The position numbers and the translations under genes are program-made. 64,000 nucleotides of DNA from Streptomyces sp. WM6386. GTDB taxonomy: Bacteria > Actinomycetota > Actinomycetes > Streptomycetales > Streptomycetaceae. The stretch spans positions 1 through 64,000 of the forward strand of contig NZ_JXTE01000019.1 in assembly GCF_000972385.1 (NCBI RefSeq), given 5' to 3'. This document shows, piece after piece, positions 36,381 to 44,059 of the stretch; the first letter of the stretch is position 1; every line of letters begins with the position of its first letter. Under the pieces are notes generated by a model that ran no database searches, was not told the DNA's origin, and saw only the letters and a program-made list of their open reading frames with translations.

Positions 36381-36513
36381 TCCTGCTTTCGATCTTCGAG
36401 CTCAGAGGGACGCTGCCCTTCGGTGTTCCCCGGGCAGCGCTGATCGCGGACGTACACGCGACCGAAGAGCCAGGATACTGGACCTTTCCCTCACGGCCCA
36501 ATCCGGTGGTTCC

Positions 36514-37575
36514 TTACTGGCCGCGACCCTGCTCGTAGGCCCTGAGCTGCTCCGGCGTGATCATGCCGGTGTCGAAGAGGCTGGTCTCGTCGAGGGCGTA
36601 CGACTGCTGGGCCTGCTGCTGGGCGTGCTGCTGGTCCTGCTGGGTCTGTCCGGCGTCGTAGGCGGCCTGCTGGGCGTCGTAGCCCTGGTAGGCGTAGGGA
36701 TCGGCCTGCTGGTAGCCGTAGGGATCCTGCTGCTGGGCGTAGGCCTGCTGCTGCGGGTAGCCGCCGCCGTAGGTGTCCGTCTGCTGGTAGCCGTAGGCCG
36801 GCTGCGGCTCGTACTGCGGCTGGGCGGGCTGCTCGGCGGCGGCCCGGTTGTCCTGCTCGGCGAGGGCCGCGAGGTCGGCGAGGTAGTCGGCGTCGCTGGA
36901 GTGCTGGACGGTGGTGTTGTCGTCGGCGAGGGAGCCGAGGTCGTCCGTGGCGATCCGGCCGTGCAGCTTCTGGCGGCCCTTGCCGACGGCTTCCAGGGTC
37001 TTGGTGAGGACCGCCTCGAAGGCGCCGAGCTTGGTGTCGACGTAGGTGTCGGCGTCCCGGCGCAGGGTCTCGGGGTCATGGCTGCGCTCGGGGGCGTCCT
37101 CGTCCTCGTAGCCCTGCTCGTCGAGGCCCGGGCCGGTGCCGAGGAGCTTCTCGCGGCCGCGGCCGACGGAGCCGATGGTCTTGGTGAGGACGACCTCGAA
37201 GTTGGCGAGCTTGGAGTCGACGTAGTCGTCGGCCTCCGCGCGGACGTCCTCGGCCTCCCGGCGGGCCTCGGTGAGGATGCGGTCGGCCTCGGTCTGGGAG
37301 CGGCGGGCGACCTCGGTGTCGGAGATCAGCGAGCCGCGCTCGGCGTGCGCGGTCGAGATGATCCGCTCGGCCTCCTGGCGGGCCTGCTCGACCATCTGCT
37401 CACGGCCGCCGATCAGCTCCTGGGCCTGGGCGAGGGAGTCGGGCAGGGCCGCCCGGACCTCCTCCAGCATCGCGAGCAGCTCGGCGCGGTTGACCACGCA
37501 CGAGGCCGACATGGGCATCGACCGGGCGCCGGAGACCGCGGCGACGATCTCGTCGAGCTTCTTCTGCACGTCCAC
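36514..37575 (-). CDS. DivIVA/AtpF-like coiled-coil protein with a Gln/Tyr-rich low-complexity tail
   Basis: 353 aa. Residues 1-140 form a long coiled coil (EQARQEAERIISTAHAERGS, ILTEARREAEDVRAEADDYV), as in proteins annotated as cell division initiation or F0F1 subunit B-like. A motif is duplicated: YVDSKLANFEVVLTKTIGSV (about 115-134) and YVDTKLGAFEAVLTKTLEAV (about 178-197). The last 110 residues are rich in Gln, Tyr, Ala, Pro (AQQQDPYGYQQADPYAYQGY), a prion-like composition. The N-terminal segment with a Cys is conserved. Likely a polar-growth scaffold, by analogy with DivIVA-like proteins of Streptomyces; not shown. Confidence 0.8.
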   Translation of the reverse strand: MDVQKKLDEIVAAVSGARSMPMSASCVVNRAELLAMLEEVRAALPDSLAQAQELIGGREQMVEQARQEAERIISTAHAERGSLISDTEVARRSQTEADRILTEARREAEDVRAEADDYVDSKLANFEVVLTKTIGSVGRGREKLLGTGPGLDEQGYEDEDAPERSHDPETLRRDADTYVDTKLGAFEAVLTKTLEAVGKGRQKLHGRIATDDLGSLADDNTTVQHSSDADYLADLAALAEQDNRAAAEQPAQPQYEPQPAYGYQQTDTYGGGYPQQQAYAQQQDPYGYQQADPYAYQGYDAQQAAYDAGQTQQDQQHAQQQAQQSYALDETSLFDTGMITPEQLRAYEQGRGQ

Positions 37576-37632
37576 CTGTGCTCGCCACTCTCTACAGCTG
37601 TGTTGGAGACGGACGGGACGACTGTAGCCCCA

Positions 37633-38112
37633 TCAGTCCTTGCGCAGGCGCTCGTTGAGCGCCTCCAGAACCAGCGGCGGCACCAGGTGGGCGATGTCTC
37701 CGCCCCAGGTGGCGACCTCCTTGACGAGCGAGGAGGAGAGGAAGCTGTAGGTGGGGTTGGTCGGCACGAAGAGCGTCTCGACGCCGGACAGGCCGTTGTT
37801 CATCTGGGCCATCTGCAGCTCGTAGTCGAAGTCGCTGACCGCGCGCAGGCCCTTGACGATGGCCGGGATGTCGCGCTGCTTGCAGTAGTCGACGAGGAGG
37901 CCGTGGAAGGCCTCGACCTTGACGTTGCCGTATTCGGCGGTGACCTGGCGGATCAGCTCGATCCGCTCCTCGACCTCGAACAGGCCCTTCTTGGACTTGT
38001 TGATCATGACCGCGACATAGACCTCGTCATACAGACGGGAGGCGCGGGAAATGATGTCGAGATGTCCGTTGGTGATCGGGTCGAACGACCCGGGACAGAC
38101 GGCGCGGCGCAC
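37633..38112 (-). CDS. coaD: Phosphopantetheine adenylyltransferase
   Basis: 159 aa from GTG 38112, preceded by GAGGG seven bases upstream; an alternative ATG at 38142 overlaps the rsmD stop (ATGA). Nucleotidyltransferase motifs: [12 protein letters not shown] (HxGH-type) and [10 protein letters not shown] (SSxxVKE). Penultimate step of coenzyme A synthesis, making dephospho-CoA. Paired with rsmD as in most bacteria. Confidence 0.96.
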   Translation of the reverse strand: MRRAVCPGSFDPITNGHLDIISRASRLYDEVYVAVMINKSKKGLFEVEERIELIRQVTAEYGNVKVEAFHGLLVDYCKQRDIPAIVKGLRAVSDFDYELQMAQMNNGLSGVETLFVPTNPTYSFLSSSLVKEVATWGGDIAHLVPPLVLEALNERLRKD

Positions 38113-38138
38113 TTGAGATCCCTCGCTCTCCGGTCCGG

Positions 38139-38729
38139 TCATCGTGCGTCTTCGCACGTAGAGGCGGCGCGACCGTACCAAAAGGTTCCTTCGCCGTAGC
38201 GACGGGACCGGAGCGCTTCGAAGCCGTCCGGCCAGTGGAACTCTCCGCCTCTGGTGCTGCGCTCCACGGTGACCAGGGCTTCGGCCGTGAGCCAGCCCTG
38301 GGTACGGAGTGTGAGCAGAATCTCCCGAAGATCGTCGTCCGGGACGGCGTACGGGGGGTCGAGGAAGACGATGTCGTACGGGTCCGCCGACGCCGGTGTC
38401 TGGACGATCTGTTCGGCTTTGCCCGCCCTCACCTCGGCGCCGGGGAGGCCGAGAGACTTCACGTTCTCGCGGATCGTGCGGGCCGCTCGGGCGTCGGCCT
38501 CCACGAGAAGGGTGTGGCCCGCGCCACGGGAGAGAGCCTCCAGACCCACGGCGCCTGATCCTGCGTACAGGTCCAGGACGCGTTCCCCGTGGAGGGGGCG
38601 GCCTCCGAGCAGGGACTGCCAGGTGGAGAAGAGACCTTCGCGTGCGCGATCGGAGGTGGGGCGGGTTCCGGTCCCTGGCGGGACGGCCAGTCGACGTCCG
38701 CCGGCTGCGCCGGCGATCACGCGGGTCAT
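38139..38729 (-). CDS. rsmD: 16S rRNA (guanine-966-N2)-methyltransferase RsmD
   Basis: 196 aa. [19 protein letters not shown] at the N-terminus, SAM motif [19 protein letters not shown] and catalytic DPPY in [10 protein letters not shown]. Methylates G966 of 16S rRNA (E. coli numbering). Coupled to coaD downstream. Separated from recG by a palindromic repeat. Confidence 0.96.
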   Translation of the reverse strand: MTRVIAGAAGGRRLAVPPGTGTRPTSDRAREGLFSTWQSLLGGRPLHGERVLDLYAGSGAVGLEALSRGAGHTLLVEADARAARTIRENVKSLGLPGAEVRAGKAEQIVQTPASADPYDIVFLDPPYAVPDDDLREILLTLRTQGWLTAEALVTVERSTRGGEFHWPDGFEALRSRRYGEGTFWYGRAASTCEDAR

Positions 38730-38767
38730 CTTCGGTCCTTGGTCGTGGGCGGCTTCGGGTACCAGTG

Positions 38768-38833
38768 TGGCTGGTCGCGCCCGCGCGGCGGTAGCCGCAT
38801 ATGGATTACAGCCCCGCGCCCCTGGGGGGTCTT
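38768..38833 (+). repeat. Dispersed palindromic intergenic repeat, copy B
   Basis: CTGGTCGCGCCCGCGCGGCG, AGCCGCATATG, TTACAGCCCCGCGCCCC and a decayed GGGG arm. Compared with copies A and C the ATATCGATAC core carries substitutions. It lies between the recG stop and the rsmD start, a same-strand junction, so it may end recG transcripts. Confidence 0.75.
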
Positions 38834-38835
38834 CC

Positions 38836-41800
38836 TCACCCCTTTTCCAAGTACTGCTCTCTTTCCTCGTCCAAGAGGGCGTCCAGGGCTGTGCGCAAGC
38901 CTGGGAGGCCGGTGAGCTCCGGATCCGCCGCCACCACTGCCGCCGCCTCTTCCCTCGCCTCCGCGATGATCTCCTCGTCCTCGATGACGGCCAGCATGCG
39001 CAGGCTGGTGCGGGCGCCGGACTGGGCCTGGCCGAGGACGTCGCCCTCCCGGCGCTGTTCGAGGTCGATACGGGAGAGCTCGAAGCCGTCGAGGGTGGCG
39101 GCGACGGAGTTGAGGCGCTGGCGGGCGGGGCTGGCCTCGGGCATCTCGGTGACCAGGAGGCAGAGGCCGGCCGCCGAGCCACGGCCGACGCGGCCGCGGA
39201 GCTGGTGGAGCTGGGAGACGCCGAATCTGTCGGCGTCCATGATCACCATGGCGGTGGCGTTCGGGACGTTGACGCCGACCTCGATGACCGTGGTGGCGAC
39301 CAGGACATGGGTCTCGCCGGCGGCGAAGCGGCGCATGACCGCGTCCTTGTCGTCGGGGTGCATCCGCCCGTGCAGGACCTCGACACGCAGGCCCTGCAGC
39401 GGCCCCTTGGTCAGCTGGTCCGCGACCTCGAGAACGGCCAGCGGCGGGCGCTTCTCGGCTTCGTCCTCGGGGGACTTCTTCTTTTTCGGATCCACCTCCT
39501 CGTCGCCGATGCGGGGGCAGACGACGTACCCCTGGTGGCCGTTCTCGACCTCCTCCCGCACGCGTTCCCAGGCCCGGGTCAGGAAGTGGGGCTTGTCAGC
39601 GGCCGGGACCACATGGCTGGCGATCGGGGAGCGGCCCGCCGGGAGTTGGTCCAGGACCGAGGTCTCCAGGTCGCCGAAGACCGTCATGGCGACCGTGCGC
39701 GGAATGGGGGTGGCGGTCATGACGAGGAGGTGGGGCGGCTGTTTGCCCTTGCCGCGCAGGGCGTCCCGCTGTTCCACGCCGAAGCGGTGCTGTTCGTCCA
39801 CGACGACGAGTCCGAGGTCGTGGAACTGCACCTTGTCCTCGATCAACGCGTGCGTGCCGATGACGATCCCGGCGTCCGCGGTGACGAGGTCGAGCAGGGC
39901 CTGTCGACGGGCGGCCATGCCCATCGAGCCGGTCAGGAGCACCACCTTCGTGGCGTGTTCGGACCCGCCCAGCATTCCGCCCTCGGCCAGCTCGCCCATC
40001 ATCTCGACGATCGAGCGGTGGTGCTGCTGGGCGAGGACCTCGGTGGGGGCGAGCATGGCGGCCTGACCGCCGGCGTCGACCACGGCGAGCATGGCTCTGA
40101 GGGCCACCATCGTGTTGTGGGTGACCGTGAAATTGTCGGTGACGTAGGCGTGGCTCGGGTGGGCGACGCTGATGCACTGGACCGGCTTGCGCCCCACATG
40201 CTCGACGGCTCGGATTCCGCGTCGGAAGGTGTCGTACTTCGGCCGCGGACGGACGCGGTCGGCCTTGCGGGCCAGGCGGAACGGCGCGTGTTCCTCGGGC
40301 AGGGCCACCGAGACATTGAAGGCGGCTCGCTTCGGCAGGACTCGAGCACGGCCTCCAAGTGAACGTACGAGCCAGGCGACGTCGTCCGCGAGTCGGCGTG
40401 AGGCCGAACAGAAAGAGATGGTCAGGCCGTCCCTGTGGACAGTCCCGTCCGTGTCCAGAAGGCCCTGCAACAGAGCCAGGCGGTTCTTGACCGACGCGTT
40501 CTTGAACTCGTCCGGCACGAACGTCCCGTGTGATGTCAGGCCCCACAGGTTCAGCTCACGCAGGGGCTGGATCACGGGATTGCGGACGCCACCGGCACGT
40601 TGTGTCAGCTGAACCGTGTAGTCGCAGCCGGAGCCTTTCACCGGCACCAGTCGGCATTCAGGCGCGACAGCGGCTGCCACCGCGTCCCGGATCTCCGCGT
40701 CGACCGTGGAGAAACGCATGGTGCGGCGGAACGAGCCGTCCCCCAGGAGCAGGCCGAACAGGTAGGGGTCCAGCGGCAGCCCTGCATCGCCTCCTAGGTC
40801 GACGGGGGTTGCGGCCGGGATGTACCACTTCGAGGACCCGTTCGCCTTGAACGTGTCGAGTCGGATCTCTCGCGTGGTCATGACCTTCGGGTCCTGCCCC
40901 CGGTGCCATCCGCAACTCGTACCGACGATCCAGAGATGCTCGTCGTCGCACTCGACAGAGCTGCCGTCGGACAGCACCAGCCGCCAGACATCGCGCTCCC
41001 CTTGTGGGAAGACGCCGTCGATCAGCGCGATTTCCCCGTCAGGGACGACCACCTCGTCCCCCACACTCAAGTCGCCCATCCGACGGAAACCGGCAGGGGT
41101 GAGCACCAGCGAGTCAAGAGGCTGGGCCTTGCCCGATCCGACCTCTCCCTGCAGCAGCCGGTGCATCGGGTGTTCCGTGGCCAGGTCGTCGAAGATCTCC
41201 TTGGAGACCTTCTGCTGGCCCTCGGTGAGGGTGAAGGGGAGGCGGGCGTCGAAGGCGGTCAGGAGGCCGTCCGGCTTGGGCTTGCGGGCCACTGCGGGGA
41301 GTTGGGCGTCGGCGTGGCGACGGCGGGCGAGGGCGACCTGGAGGACGAAGGCCTCGTCCCACTTGAGGCGGGAGCGGGCGTCCTCGATGTCGGCCTTGGT
41401 GTGCGGGCGGTGGATCTTGAGGAGGGCCTCGGGGAGGGGAACCAGGCCACGGCCGTCACGAAGGGAGTCCGGGAGGGGGTCCACCGCGTCCTGGGCGCTG
41501 GGGAGGACCGTCTGGATCGCCTTGCCGATCTTCCAGGACTCCAGCTTGGCCGTGGCGGGGTAGATGGGGATCAGGGCGCCGGCCCAGGTCTCTACCGTCT
41601 CCGCTGCGCCATCACTGTCTCCTCGCAGCAACTCATAGGCAGGGTGGGCCAGTTGCAGGCGGCGGTTGAAGACCGAGACCTTGCCCGAGAACATCGCGCG
41701 GGTTCCCGGCAGGAGGTCCTTGTGGGGCTTGTGGACGCCGGCGCCGAAGAAGACCAGCTGGAGGCGGCCGCTGCCGTCGGTGATGGTCACCTCCAGACGC

Positions 41801-42057
41801 TGGCCCTTGCCCCGGGGTGCCTTGGCCGAGGCGAAGGTGTGCAGACGCGCGTCGGCGACCTGGGCGACCACCGTGACGTGCTCGTCCATGGGGAGGTCGG
41901 CCAGGTGTGTGAGCTGGCCCCGCTCCTCGTATCTGCGCGGGTAGTGGTGCAGGAGGTCGCCGACGGTGTGCAGGCCGAGATGCTCGGCCATCACCTTCGC
42001 GGTGGGTGGGCCGAGCACCTTTTTCAGTGGTTCTTCGAGTGCGGGCACGAGATCCAT
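38836..42057 (-). CDS. recG: ATP-dependent DNA helicase RecG, interrupted by an intein
   Basis: 1073 aa precursor from ATG 42057 (MDLVPALEEPLKKVLG). Removing residues 311-648 leaves a 735-aa RecG of normal length. N-terminal wedge/OB domain (about 50-150), helicase motor with Walker A GEVGSGK/TMVA (split by the intein after K310), DEQH box LVVVDEQHRFGVEQR, motif VI HQLRGRVGRGS and C-terminal TRG region. RecG remodels stalled forks and Holliday junctions. Without splicing the ATP site is destroyed, so helicase activity depends on protein splicing. Divergent from the HSP90-like gene. Confidence 0.95.
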   Translation of the reverse strand: MDLVPALEEPLKKVLGPPTAKVMAEHLGLHTVGDLLHHYPRRYEERGQLTHLADLPMDEHVTVVAQVADARLHTFASAKAPRGKGQRLEVTITDGSGRLQLVFFGAGVHKPHKDLLPGTRAMFSGKVSVFNRRLQLAHPAYELLRGDSDGAAETVETWAGALIPIYPATAKLESWKIGKAIQTVLPSAQDAVDPLPDSLRDGRGLVPLPEALLKIHRPHTKADIEDARSRLKWDEAFVLQVALARRRHADAQLPAVARKPKPDGLLTAFDARLPFTLTEGQQKVSKEIFDDLATEHPMHRLLQGEVGSGKAQPLDSLVLTPAGFRRMGDLSVGDEVVVPDGEIALIDGVFPQGERDVWRLVLSDGSSVECDDEHLWIVGTSCGWHRGQDPKVMTTREIRLDTFKANGSSKWYIPAATPVDLGGDAGLPLDPYLFGLLLGDGSFRRTMRFSTVDAEIRDAVAAAVAPECRLVPVKGSGCDYTVQLTQRAGGVRNPVIQPLRELNLWGLTSHGTFVPDEFKNASVKNRLALLQGLLDTDGTVHRDGLTISFCSASRRLADDVAWLVRSLGGRARVLPKRAAFNVSVALPEEHAPFRLARKADRVRPRPKYDTFRRGIRAVEHVGRKPVQCISVAHPSHAYVTDNFTVTHNTMVALRAMLAVVDAGGQAAMLAPTEVLAQQHHRSIVEMMGELAEGGMLGGSEHATKVVLLTGSMGMAARRQALLDLVTADAGIVIGTHALIEDKVQFHDLGLVVVDEQHRFGVEQRDALRGKGKQPPHLLVMTATPIPRTVAMTVFGDLETSVLDQLPAGRSPIASHVVPAADKPHFLTRAWERVREEVENGHQGYVVCPRIGDEEVDPKKKKSPEDEAEKRPPLAVLEVADQLTKGPLQGLRVEVLHGRMHPDDKDAVMRRFAAGETHVLVATTVIEVGVNVPNATAMVIMDADRFGVSQLHQLRGRVGRGSAAGLCLLVTEMPEASPARQRLNSVAATLDGFELSRIDLEQRREGDVLGQAQSGARTSLRMLAVIEDEEIIAEAREEAAAVVAADPELTGLPGLRTALDALLDEEREQYLEKG
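40114..41127 (-). mobile_element. Intein with LAGLIDADG homing endonuclease inside recG
   Basis: 338 residues (A311-N648 of the precursor) inserted between K and T of the Walker A lysine-threonine. Splicing blocks: N-terminus AQPLDSLVLTPAGFRRMGDL with Ala1 in place of Cys/Ser; block B DDEHLW with Trp376; block F KPVQCISV with Cys628; C-terminus VTHN followed by Thr649. Trp, Cys and Thr+1 are the WCT triplet that defines class 3 inteins. Two dodecapeptides, LFGLLLGDGSF and LLQGLLDTDGTV, mark a DOD endonuclease, so it may be mobile. Absent position-1 nucleophile is expected for class 3. Confidence 0.92.
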
Positions 42058-42103
42058 TGCACACCACCCCACTGACATTGCCGTATACGTCTCGGGAAAC
42101 CCC

Positions 42104-42133
42104 TGGTCAGACGGGCTGTTCCGGCTCTAGGAT
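42104..42133 (+). promoter_or_regulatory. Candidate promoter of the HSP90-like/TPR operon
   Basis: -35 TGGTCA (42104-42109), 18 bp, -10 TAGGAT (42128-42133), in the 163-bp divergent gap with recG. Predicted leader is about 80 bases; no clear ribosome binding site precedes the ATG at 42221. Confidence 0.5.
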
Positions 42134-42220
42134 GACGCGCTCCGGCCATCCCGCGGTCACCGCCCCACCGAGACCGCCCTACCCCGCGCCGAAGACCTCC
42201 CCACCCTCGGCGTTGCAGCG

Positions 42221-44059
42221 ATGGACTCCCAGACCTCACAGTCATCCCAGGCACCCCCGTCACCTCATACGTTCCAGGTCGACCTGCGTGGCCTGGTGGA
42301 CCTGCTGTCCCATCACCTCTACTCCAGTCCGAAGGTCTATCTGCGCGAGCTGCTGCAGAACGCCGTGGACGCCATCACCGCCCGGCGCGCCGAACAGCCC
42401 GACGCCCCGGCGAAGGTGCGGCTCTACGCCCAGGAGGGCACCCTGCGGGTCGAGGACTCCGGCGTGGGGCTCACCGAGGCGGATGTGCACACCCTGTTGG
42501 CGACCATCGGCCGCAGCTCGAAGCGGGCCGACGGACTGCAGGACGGGCTCCAGGAGGTCCGCTCCGACTTCCTCGGCCAGTTCGGCATCGGCCTGCTCGC
42601 CTGTTTCGTGGTGGCCGAGCGGATCCGGGTCGTCAGCCGCAGTGCCCGTACGCCCGAGGCGGCGCCCGTGGAGTGGACGGCGAGCGACGACGGTTCGTAC
42701 ACCGTACGGACGTTGACGCACGAGGCCCGGCCCGAGCCCGGTACCACCGTGCATCTGACGGCTCGGGCGGGAGCCGGGGAGTGGCTCACCCCCGAGCGGG
42801 TCCTCACGCTGGCGCGGGACTTCGGCTCGCTGCTGCCGTACGACGTGCGGGTGGGCGACGAGGCGGTCACCGACCTGCCGGCGCCCTGGGACCGGCCCTA
42901 CCCCTCCCCCGCCACCCGGAGGGTGGCCCTGGCGCGGCACTGTCACGACCTCTTCGGGTTCACCCCGCTGGACTCGATCGAGCTGACCGTGCCGCTCGCC
43001 GGGATCCGCGGAGTGGCGTACGTGCTGCCCTCGGCGGTCAGTCCGGCCACGCGCGCGACGCACCGCGTCCACCTCAAGGGCATGCTGCTGACCGAGCGCG
43101 CCGAACAGCTGCTGCCGGACTGGGCGTTCTTCGTGCGCTGCGTCCTGGACACGGACAGTCTGCGGCCGACGGCCTCGCGGGAGTCGCTGTACGAGGACGA
43201 GACGCTGGCGGCCGTACGGGAGGCGCTGGGCGAGAAGATCCGGTCCTGGCTGACGGGGCTGGCCGCCGGTGATCCGGAGCGGCTGGCGGCCTTCCTCTCC
43301 GTGCACCACCTGGGCGTGAAGTCGCTGGCCCGGCACGACAAGGACATGCTGCGCACGATGCTGCCGTGGCTGCCCTTCGAGACGACCGACGGACAGCTGT
43401 CCCTGGAGGAGTTCGCACAGCGGCACCCCGTGGTGCACTTCACACGGACCGTGGAGGAGTACCGGCAGGTCGCGCCGATCGCGTCCGCCCAGGGCGTGGG
43501 AGTGGTCAACGGCGGTTACACGTACGACAGCGATCTGGTCGAGGCGCTGCCGTCGGTGCGGCCGGGGACGGTGGTCGCCGAGCTGGACACCGACACCGTG
43601 ACCGCGCACCTGGACGCGGTCGACCCGGCCGACGAGCTGGCGCTGTCCGGCTTCCTGGCGGCCGCGCGGGCCAGACTCGACCCGCTGGGCTGTGACGTCG
43701 TACTGCGCGCGTTCCGCCCGCTCTCCGTGCCCGCGCTGCACCTGGACGACCGGTCCGCCCGGCACGAGCAGGCGCGCGCGGAGGCCGAGGCGCAGGCCGA
43801 CGATCTGTGGGCGGGCATCCTCGGCTCGCTGCGCGGCAGCGCGCCACGCGCGCGTCTGGTGCTCAATCACCTCAATCCGCTGATCCGGAGGATCAGTTCA
43901 CTCGGCGATCCGGAGCTGATCGGCACCGCGACGGAGTCCCTGTACGGACAGGCGCTGCTGATGGCGCAGCGGCCGCTCAGGCCCGCGGACTCGGCATTGC
44001 TGAACCGGGCCTTCATGGGCCTTCTGGAGTGGGCCACGAACGGCGAGGAGGGTCGCTGA
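42221..44059 (+). CDS. HSP90 family (HtpG-like) ATPase
   Basis: 612 aa. GHKL ATPase domain with N box RELLQNAVDAI (Glu43, Asn47), G1 VEDSGVGLT (Asp79) and G2 GQFGIGLLACF (119-129). Middle-domain catalytic arginine loop is RPTASRESLYED. The C-terminal third is divergent from E. coli HtpG and ends without MEEVD. This is the shorter, actinobacterial HSP90-like family rather than canonical HtpG. Stop overlaps the next start (TGATG), so translation is coupled to the TPR-like protein, a likely partner or client adaptor. Function not established. Confidence 0.85.
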   Translation: MDSQTSQSSQAPPSPHTFQVDLRGLVDLLSHHLYSSPKVYLRELLQNAVDAITARRAEQPDAPAKVRLYAQEGTLRVEDSGVGLTEADVHTLLATIGRSSKRADGLQDGLQEVRSDFLGQFGIGLLACFVVAERIRVVSRSARTPEAAPVEWTASDDGSYTVRTLTHEARPEPGTTVHLTARAGAGEWLTPERVLTLARDFGSLLPYDVRVGDEAVTDLPAPWDRPYPSPATRRVALARHCHDLFGFTPLDSIELTVPLAGIRGVAYVLPSAVSPATRATHRVHLKGMLLTERAEQLLPDWAFFVRCVLDTDSLRPTASRESLYEDETLAAVREALGEKIRSWLTGLAAGDPERLAAFLSVHHLGVKSLARHDKDMLRTMLPWLPFETTDGQLSLEEFAQRHPVVHFTRTVEEYRQVAPIASAQGVGVVNGGYTYDSDLVEALPSVRPGTVVAELDTDTVTAHLDAVDPADELALSGFLAAARARLDPLGCDVVLRAFRPLSVPALHLDDRSARHEQARAEAEAQADDLWAGILGSLRGSAPRARLVLNHLNPLIRRISSLGDPELIGTATESLYGQALLMAQRPLRPADSALLNRAFMGLLEWATNGEEGR

